From an uncultured Ignavibacteria bacterium (lineage in GTDB: Bacteria > Bacteroidota > Ignavibacteria > Tepidaquicellales > Tepidaquicellaceae), in the NCBI GenBank assembly GCA_937974175.1, contig CALJIG010000079.1, positions 1 to 45,539 on the forward strand: a stretch of DNA of 45,539 bases. Direction: 5' to 3'. The notes beneath the pieces were generated by a model. The model saw only the letters and a program-made list of their open reading frames with translations, did not search any database and was not told the origin of the DNA. The stretch's first letter is position 1. The number at the start of each line of letters is the position of its first letter. The position numbers were made by a program, and so were the translations under genes. Below are positions 32,744-38,329 of this stretch, piece by piece.

Positions 32744-33841
32744 CTAAAACTGCACGCCCATAGTAATACTTCCATCTATCCTGTAATCTTTATCATCGGA
32801 AAATATTTTTAAGTCTCTCAATGTTTTTAAATATCTTCCTTCAAGCCTTACGTATGCATTAGGCATTGGACGGTATTCAAATGCAAGCGAAGGACCGAAG
32901 CACATAAGTCCGGTTCTTTCAGTCGGAGTTATTTCATATATAGGTGAAAGTATTCCATCGAAGTCAGAGAAATATTCTGCTCTGTATGCGAGTGAAAACT
33001 TAGGGTCATTGAACGTATATTTCAGAGTTGCAAATCCTCCTGCCATTGAGCCGTAAGATTTCGGGTCATCAAGCTTTGAATTTTCCTGAAAGCAAAAATC
33101 GTTGTTCACAATCAAATTCCAATGGTCGCTAAGCATAGCTTTAATAATGAAATTATTGTAATATCGAAGCTTGCCGTTTCCTAAATCAGTTGACTCATTC
33201 CCTATTAAATTATTATAAGCGAAGGAAACATTTTTATAAGGCCACCATGTAAGAGAAACACCGGCTGATTTATTCTTATTGTTATCTCCCAGTACGCTGT
33301 AGCCGTTCACAACCCAGAATGCTCCGTTAAATCTTCTCGCAGAATAAGAAATCACTGCTCCTGCCTGCGGAAGCGGCTCATACAACGACACCATTGCATA
33401 AGAGGAAAATACATTTTCTATTGAGCGCGGACTTTCATTGCCGATGTGAGTGAAAAAATATCCTGCATCTATCCATACATTCTCCCATGGAGAGAACCCT
33501 ACATTTGCCTCGGGCAAAAGTTTTTGATTGGAAGGATACAGTACATCTGCCATATCGCCGTATTGAATTGTAAGATTCCCTCTAACATTTTCTTTTGAAT
33601 ATCTTGCAGTGAGCATTGCAATATTCAGGCGGTATTCATCTCTTATCGGTGATACACCCGGGAAGCGCTCAATTGTATTTGAGTTATCATTATCATGACT
33701 GTAATAAGTATCTACATACCCCGTGATAGTAATGGGTGAAACAGGCAGCATTGAATTGATTAAACTTCTCAGTGAATCCTGAGAAAAAGCTGAAGATACT
33801 GAAGCAAAACAAAAAATTAGAACAAGTATAATTTTATTCAT
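32744..33841 (-). CDS. Outer-membrane beta-barrel porin (BBP2/OmpL-like)
   Basis: 365 residues from the ATG at 33841, which places a standard signal peptide (MNKIILVLIFCFASVSSAFS) at the N-terminus; an upstream ATG at 33886 would put 15 charged residues before it and is rejected. The mature protein begins with SPITITGYVDTYYSH and continues with alternating aromatic strands typical of the putative beta-barrel porin-2 family, ending in a strand with terminal Phe (GSITMGVQF). It is downstream of amtB, from which a terminator separates it; a role in ammonium or small-solute entry is inferred. Confidence 0.82.
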   Translation of the reverse strand: MNKIILVLIFCFASVSSAFSQDSLRSLINSMLPVSPITITGYVDTYYSHDNDNSNTIERFPGVSPIRDEYRLNIAMLTARYSKENVRGNLTIQYGDMADVLYPSNQKLLPEANVGFSPWENVWIDAGYFFTHIGNESPRSIENVFSSYAMVSLYEPLPQAGAVISYSARRFNGAFWVVNGYSVLGDNNKNKSAGVSLTWWPYKNVSFAYNNLIGNESTDLGNGKLRYYNNFIIKAMLSDHWNLIVNNDFCFQENSKLDDPKSYGSMAGGFATLKYTFNDPKFSLAYRAEYFSDFDGILSPIYEITPTERTGLMCFGPSLAFEYRPMPNAYVRLEGRYLKTLRDLKIFSDDKDYRIDGSITMGVQF

Positions 33842-33976
33842 ATTGGGGTTTTGATTTTTTTTATGAATCATCAAAGCAGTTATCATTTTATGTATTCAAA
33901 AATATTCAATGTGGAATAAACATCAAATAAAATGTTTCTGCAAATCTATAAAAATTTTATAAAGAACTTTGTATGT

Positions 33977-34006
33977 AAAATAAAACTGCCGGAGTTTCAC
34001 CGGCAG
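33977..34006 (-). terminator. Intrinsic terminator after amtB
   Basis: On the minus strand the stem CTGCCGG / CCGGCAG with a seven-base loop is followed by TTTTATTTTA. It lies 14 bases after the amtB stop. Confidence 0.88.
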
Positions 34007-34020
34007 AATTTTAAATAAAT

Positions 34021-35250
34021 TTATATATAAGCTTGTTCACCATGAAGAGTTTCATCGAGTCCTGTTTTTTCTTCTTCAGCAGTAGTTTTTACTCTGGTGA
34101 ATAAGTTTATTATTGCTAGCATCAGGTACGTAAATCCGAAGGCATACACTGAACTTATTGCAATTGCGCCTAACTGAATCCAGAAAAACTTAGAATCGCC
34201 GTACAATAGTCCGTTTGCGCCGGTTGCATTTACTGTCAGAGTTCCGAACACACCAAGCATTATTATTCCAATCATACCGCCTACACCGTGAACGCCCCAT
34301 ACATCGAGCGCATCATCCCATCCCATTTTATTCTTCAGATAAACTGCGCCGTAACAAACTACACCTGATATACATCCGATTATGACTGCAGAGTTTGTAG
34401 TAACATAACCTGCTGCGGGAGTGATGGTTGCAAGTCCTGCAACTGCGCCTGTAAGCAAGCCGACAAACTTCGGCTTATCTTCAAACATCCAAGCCATTGC
34501 AAGCCACATAACTGCGGCGAACGATGCTGCTATATCTGTATTTAAAAATGCTAATGCTGTAACTGAATCAACTGCAAACTCGCTGCCTGCGTTAAAGCCG
34601 TACCATCCGAACCATAGCAAACCTGTTCCTAAAGCAATCAGCGGAATTGAGTGCAAGCCTTTATCTTCAACCTGACGTTTACCAACGTAAAGCACTGAAG
34701 CAAGCGCTGCCATACCTGCAATATTGTGAACAACGATGCCGCCAGCAAAATCTTTTACTCCCCACTCGGCTAAGATACCGCCGCCCCATACCATGTGTAC
34801 GAACGGGAAATAGACGAAGAGTAACCATGCGATTAAAAATGCGATGTATGCTTTAAACTTTACGCGGTTGGCAAATGCGCCGGTAATTAAAGCAGGTGTA
34901 ATTATTGCAAACATCATCTGATATGCAACAAAAACAAAGAGTGGAATTGAAGGATTGAGAGGTGATGGAGTATTCATATCCATACCCTGTAAAAAAGACA
35001 TCTTAAAATTTCCTATGATACCAAAAAAATCGGAGCCTGTTTTCATATCTCCGCTGAAGCACATTGAGTAGCCTACTAACCACCAGAGAACTGTAGTAAC
35101 ACCCATCGAGACAAAACTTTGCATCATTATAGCCAATACATTTTTTCTGCCGACTAAACCGCCGTAGAAAAACGCGAGACCGGGAGTCATCAGCATAACT
35201 AAGCTCGTTGCGAGCAGCATAAATCCCGTATTGCCTGTATCAAAATTCAT
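34021..35250 (-). CDS. amtB: Ammonium transporter (Amt/MEP)
   Basis: Inner-membrane ammonium channel, 409 residues with about eleven helices. GLAFFYGGLVG in helix 1, the gating Phe region, and the twin pore histidines in GIVVHNIAG and WGVHGVGGMIG are present. No GlnK/PII gene adjoins it, although this pairing is frequent in bacteria. No signal peptide is obvious; the protein begins near the first helix. Confidence 0.95.
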   Translation of the reverse strand: MNFDTGNTGFMLLATSLVMLMTPGLAFFYGGLVGRKNVLAIMMQSFVSMGVTTVLWWLVGYSMCFSGDMKTGSDFFGIIGNFKMSFLQGMDMNTPSPLNPSIPLFVFVAYQMMFAIITPALITGAFANRVKFKAYIAFLIAWLLFVYFPFVHMVWGGGILAEWGVKDFAGGIVVHNIAGMAALASVLYVGKRQVEDKGLHSIPLIALGTGLLWFGWYGFNAGSEFAVDSVTALAFLNTDIAASFAAVMWLAMAWMFEDKPKFVGLLTGAVAGLATITPAAGYVTTNSAVIIGCISGVVCYGAVYLKNKMGWDDALDVWGVHGVGGMIGIIMLGVFGTLTVNATGANGLLYGDSKFFWIQLGAIAISSVYAFGFTYLMLAIINLFTRVKTTAEEEKTGLDETLHGEQAYI

Positions 35251-35511
35251 AACGCCATTCCTTTATGTTAAATTAGGAAAGATGTTTTGAGAATAATTGT
35301 ATATAAAAGAACGTAAGCCCTGTACAAATATAAGTAAAAAATATTTTGGTTTTAATTACATAAAATTTGCAGAATAAAATAAATCTGGAATCTTACAAAA
35401 AAAATTGAGAACAGTTGATAAGTTTAAATCAGTAATCCCATACTTTAGGATGGGGCGAGAATACATAAGATAGAACCCTTCAGGGTTAAATTTTTTGTTA
35501 ACCACCCCCTA

Positions 35512-35534
35512 CCCCCTCCTTAGTAAGGAGGGGG
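35512..35534. repeat. Palindrome CCCCCTCCTT / AAGGAGGGGG
   Basis: Perfect 10-bp arms around AGT, matching 4215-4237 and 37016-37038 except in the spacer. Confidence 0.85.
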
Positions 35535-35684
35535 ATTCAGACGAGTTTGTTAATAACATCCTGAAGTGCCTGTCCCCGCACTTTACTCGGGAATGGGGCT
35601 ACTGCTTTTAATAGTACTAACTTAAATGTGTTTGGAAGTAAAAAGAGTTTTATTATTTTTGGTTTAATAATTTTATCAAGTGCT

Positions 35685-35796
35685 CATTCCCAAACTCATG
35701 TTTGGGAATGCATCGTGTGTCGAAACTCTGTTTCGACTTTAATTAAGCGAAACGGAGTTTCGCTCCCAAGTTTCGTCCCAAACAGAGTTTGGGACG
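35685..35796. repeat. Cluster of four hairpins
   Basis: Four inverted repeats in tandem: CATTCCCAAAC/GTTTGGGAATG (35685-35710), GTCGAAAC/GTTTCGAC (35719-35737), AGCGAAAC/GTTTCGCT (35746-35764) and CGTCCCAAAC/GTTTGGGACG (35774-35796). The outer pair share CCCAAAC arms and the inner pair share CGAAAC arms. A 64-codon frame through the cluster (35628-35822) is not regarded as a gene. Confidence 0.85.
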
Positions 35797-35832
35797 GAGA
35801 ACATACAATAACTTTAAAATAGTATATTCTTC

Positions 35833-36387
35833 ATGGGTAAACTTCAAAACACAATATCACAGGCAAATATAGAGTTCATTGAGAAGCAGCATATATTTTT
35901 TGTTGCAACTGCTCCATTGAGTAAAGACGGCAGAGTGAATGTATCGCCGAAGGGATTAGACTGTTTCAGAGTTCTCTCTGAAAATGAAATCGGCTATATG
36001 GATTTGATTTCCAGCGGCAACGAAACATCAGCGCACACATTGGAGAACGGACGCATTACAATTATGTTCTGCTCATTCGATGATAAGCCGCTTATACTAA
36101 GATTATACGGCAAGGGCAGAGCGGTATTGAATAACTCTGAAGAGTGGAAAAAATATTTTTCGCACTTTAAAATTTATCCCAGCACAAGGCAGCTTATAAT
36201 TGCCGATATAGATTTAGTACAGATGTCATGCGGGTTCGGAGTGCCGGAGTATGAATTCAAGGCAGACCGTGATATTCATTTCAAATGGGCTGAAGCGAAA
36301 GGCGAGGAAGGACTAAATGAATATATTCAGGAAAAAAATTTAATAAGCCTTGACGGCCTGCCCACGGACCTTTCTATAGTAAAATAG
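35833..36387 (+). CDS. Pyridoxamine-5'-phosphate-oxidase-like flavin-binding protein
   Basis: 184 residues of the split-barrel FMN-binding fold. FFVATAPLSKDGRVNVSPKGLDCFRV and DDKPLILRLYGKGRAV are typical of the uncharacterised PNPOx-like proteins that bind FMN or F420, with EFIEKQHIFF before them. The reaction is unknown. It is a single gene with palindrome-rich DNA on both sides; the ATG is preceded by an A/T-rich leader. Confidence 0.85.
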   Translation: MGKLQNTISQANIEFIEKQHIFFVATAPLSKDGRVNVSPKGLDCFRVLSENEIGYMDLISSGNETSAHTLENGRITIMFCSFDDKPLILRLYGKGRAVLNNSEEWKKYFSHFKIYPSTRQLIIADIDLVQMSCGFGVPEYEFKADRDIHFKWAEAKGEEGLNEYIQEKNLISLDGLPTDLSIVK

Positions 36388-36550
36388 ATTTTTCAGACCT
36401 TCACCTCATTTTGAAAATCAGGATATTGTGTCAAGCAGATTTTAAAAATTTTTACCTATTAGTAGTAATGGGTTAAATCCGCTTTACAAAATTTTATATT
36501 ATTTATATTTTTATAGTGAGTTTTTTTGTAAACTCTTGAACACCCACCGT

Positions 36551-36625
36551 CTCGCCTTTGGCGAGCCACCTCCCTCAAGGGAGGAATTAATTCTCCCCTT
36601 GAGGGGAGTCCGACCTTTAGGTCGG
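36551..36625. repeat. Cluster of four hairpins
   Basis: CTCGCC-TTT-GGCGAG (36551-36565), CCTCCCT-CA-AGGGAGG (36569-36584), CTCCCC-TTGA-GGGGAG (36593-36608) and CCGACC-TTTA-GGTCGG (36610-36625), flanked by CACCCACCG and GGGAGGGGTG. A 68-codon minus frame through it (36459-36665) merely translates the repeat. Confidence 0.88.
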
Positions 36626-37015
36626 GAGGGGTGTTGCCGATTTTTATTTTGCAGAAATCCGTCAAAAACCCGTCAGGAATAGAAAATTAATTTAAGCGAT
36701 GTTGTTTTTACAACATTCATAAGTTATGAAAACGGAATTTATGACGAAAAGTGAAATTAACGGTTTTGCCGATTTTAGATTATCCAAAGAATGTTAGAAT
36801 ACTCAGGAAGGCGGAGCATCGTTAAGAGAGAAGTTTGAGTCGGTTTAAAATGTGACAATAATGTTACTTTTTATCAGTGACATCATAAAAATCATGTTTA
36901 TCTGTGTTCCAGAATATGACAATAATGCGACAGTGCAAGTTTTAGATAGATAAAAAGTTAAATAGGAAATATAAAATTCGACATTTTCCCGACTTTTTTT
37001 TTAAAACCACACCTC

Positions 37016-37038
37016 CCCCCTCCTTACTAAGGAGGGGG
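37016..37038. repeat. Palindrome CCCCCTCCTT / AAGGAGGGGG
   Basis: 10-bp arms around ACT; on the minus strand it is preceded by GATACCGCCCCCT, as in the element at 12339-12380. Confidence 0.85.
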
Positions 37039-37088
37039 ACTGAGGGGGCGGTATCAAAAAAATGTTACAATAATGCTACAATCATTTG

Positions 37089-37116
37089 ACCTGACAGGAT
37101 TAAAAACCCGTCAGGT
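37089..37116. repeat. 28-bp palindromic element, copy 5
   Basis: ACCTGACAGG - ATTAAAAA - CCCGTCAGGT; one arm base differs from copies 2 and 4. Confidence 0.8.
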
Positions 37117-37182
37117 CTATAAACACAAATTCCGACTTTATCTGTGACATCATAAAAAATCATAAAAATTAGTGTTCAAAAT

Positions 37183-37899
37183 ATGAAAAAAAATCTTTTA
37201 ATTTTTTATTTTCTCTTTTTATTTGTAATCTCATCATTTGCGCAGGAAAAAACTATTTTATACTGGGGCGAGCTGCTGCAAAAAAATATAACTGCCGATA
37301 ATACTTATTACACGCATAAATCCCCCATTGTAAAATGGAAAGGTGTTAACGGCGCATCTGATTACGAATGTAAAACCGACTGCAGCGGACTGATAAACCA
37401 GCTCATCAAACAGGCTTACAATATAGATGATTCAGCATTCAATAAATGGATGAAGAAGAAAAAAAGAGCGTATGCAAAAGATTATTACAATCAGATAAAA
37501 AAAGGAAACGGCTTTCAGGGATTTACAAATATAAAAGATGCTAAGCCCGGCGATGTGATTGCAATTAAATTTCCGAAGCTGATGGATAACACCGGGCATA
37601 TAATGCTCATCACAGAAGCGGCGCAGGAAATAGAGCCTATTGAACCGACGGTGCTTGGCACTAAGCAATGGAAAATAAAAATCATTGATGAAAGCGGACA
37701 CGGGCACGGAACAACAGACACTCGATACTTAGGAAATGGAAAATATAAAACAGGACTTGGCACAGGATACTTCAGAATTTATACAGACAGCACAGGAGAG
37801 ATAGTCGGGTATGCATGGAGCACTGAAACAGGAAGCAAGTACAGAGAAGCTGATGTTAGGAAAGTTATCATAGGAAGATTGAATAAGAAATTTGAATAA
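37183..37899 (+). CDS. Secreted NlpC/P60-like cysteine peptidase
   Basis: 238 residues with a signal peptide ending ISSFAQ. TDCSGLINQL (nucleophile Cys67) and NTGHIMLITE (His139), with KPGDVIAI between them, match the NlpC/P60 papain-like fold, whose members cleave peptidoglycan stem peptides or other amides. A second Cys (63) lies close to the nucleophile. It acts in the periplasm or outside. The next gene starts 7 bases later. The substrate is unknown. Confidence 0.75.
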   Translation: MKKNLLIFYFLFLFVISSFAQEKTILYWGELLQKNITADNTYYTHKSPIVKWKGVNGASDYECKTDCSGLINQLIKQAYNIDDSAFNKWMKKKKRAYAKDYYNQIKKGNGFQGFTNIKDAKPGDVIAIKFPKLMDNTGHIMLITEAAQEIEPIEPTVLGTKQWKIKIIDESGHGHGTTDTRYLGNGKYKTGLGTGYFRIYTDSTGEIVGYAWSTETGSKYREADVRKVIIGRLNKKFE

Positions 37900-37906
37900 T
37901 TATAAT

Positions 37907-38233
37907 ATGAGAAAGAAAAAGAAAATAATTTTTATTGGTTTCAGTATAATACTTTTTTTGTTTTTCACGTATGTATTTCTATCTTTTACAGGTGTTATCA
38001 GAGAATTTCGTTTGAAAAGAGAAAGTGAGCCTATGATTGAAAAGATAGAAGAGTATAAAATCAAAAACGGATTTTACCCGAAGAAAATTTCAGATGCAGG
38101 TTTTCCAGAACCAGATGAATCAGGACCGATATACTATCAGTTAGAAGGTTCTAATAACTATATTGTTTGGTTTGGAATGGATGTAGGTGAATCTGTTACA
38201 TACAGTTCTAAAACAAAAAGTTGGACTCCATAA
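37907..38233 (+). CDS. Small membrane-anchored protein
   Basis: 108 residues from the ATG at 37907 (a TTG at 37892 overlaps the previous gene). A basic N-terminus MRKKKK and one membrane helix (about 7-28) anchor a soluble domain that contains YKIKNGFYPKKISDAGF and a strand-rich end (YIVWFGMDVGESVTYSS). The helix plus small beta domain with a 'NGxYP' turn recalls pseudopilin-like proteins, but this is not firm. It follows the NlpC/P60-like gene closely, so a joint role is possible. Confidence 0.7.
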   Translation: MRKKKKIIFIGFSIILFLFFTYVFLSFTGVIREFRLKRESEPMIEKIEEYKIKNGFYPKKISDAGFPEPDESGPIYYQLEGSNNYIVWFGMDVGESVTYSSKTKSWTP

Positions 38234-38265
38234 AAAAAACGTTCCCAAGCAGGAGCTTGGGAACG
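38232..38265 (-). terminator. Palindrome acting as likely terminator of the subtilase gene
   Basis: CGTTCCCAAGC / GCTTGGGAACG (38240-38265) belongs to the same family as 4306-4331. Read on the minus strand it is followed by eight T residues (38232-38239), giving a good intrinsic terminator 65 bases after the protease stop. Confidence 0.75.
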
Positions 38266-38329
38266 AGTTTAATTGTTAATCGAAACAGCTTTAAAAAATT
38301 ACTTATTAGTATTCAGAATTTTCTAACAA

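Larger units (their letters stand above)
35251..35832. other. Gene-free stretch filled with palindromes
   Basis: No convincing gene. It contains an A+T-rich part next to amtB, degenerate hairpins (AACCCTTCAGGGTT at 35476-35489), a CCCCCTCCTT / AAGGAGGGGG palindrome (35512-35534), a GC-rich imperfect repeat around 35573-35602, and the four-hairpin cluster at 35685-35796. Confidence 0.75.
36388..37182. other. Gene-free stretch with hairpin cluster and direct repeats
   Basis: No gene is supported. In order: A+T-rich DNA, the four-hairpin cluster 36551-36625, three scattered copies of a TGNNACAATAATG word (near 36851, 36915 and 37064), two direct repeats (36871-36918 and 37138-37185), a CCCCCTCCTT palindrome (37016-37038) and a 28-bp palindrome (37089-37116). 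It is the longest non-coding stretch in the window. Confidence 0.75.
36871..37185. repeat. Pair of direct repeats upstream of the NlpC/P60-like gene
   Basis: TTATCAGTGACATCATAAAA (36871-36890) and TTATCTGTGACATCATAAAA (37138-37157) differ at one position; both continue as AATCAT and, after a few bases, as GTGTTC...AATATG. The second copy ends on the start codon at 37183. Confidence 0.75.

Noticed and set aside
33842..33886. Upstream ATG start for the porin
   Set aside because: It would place 15 mostly charged residues before a complete signal peptide.
35628..35822. 64-codon frame on the plus strand with a hydrophobic start
   Set aside because: Most of it reads through the hairpin cluster 35685-35796, so the coding potential is accidental.
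36459..36665. 68-codon frame on the minus strand
   Set aside because: It is a translation of the four-hairpin cluster; the peptide consists of repeat-derived words and has no domain.
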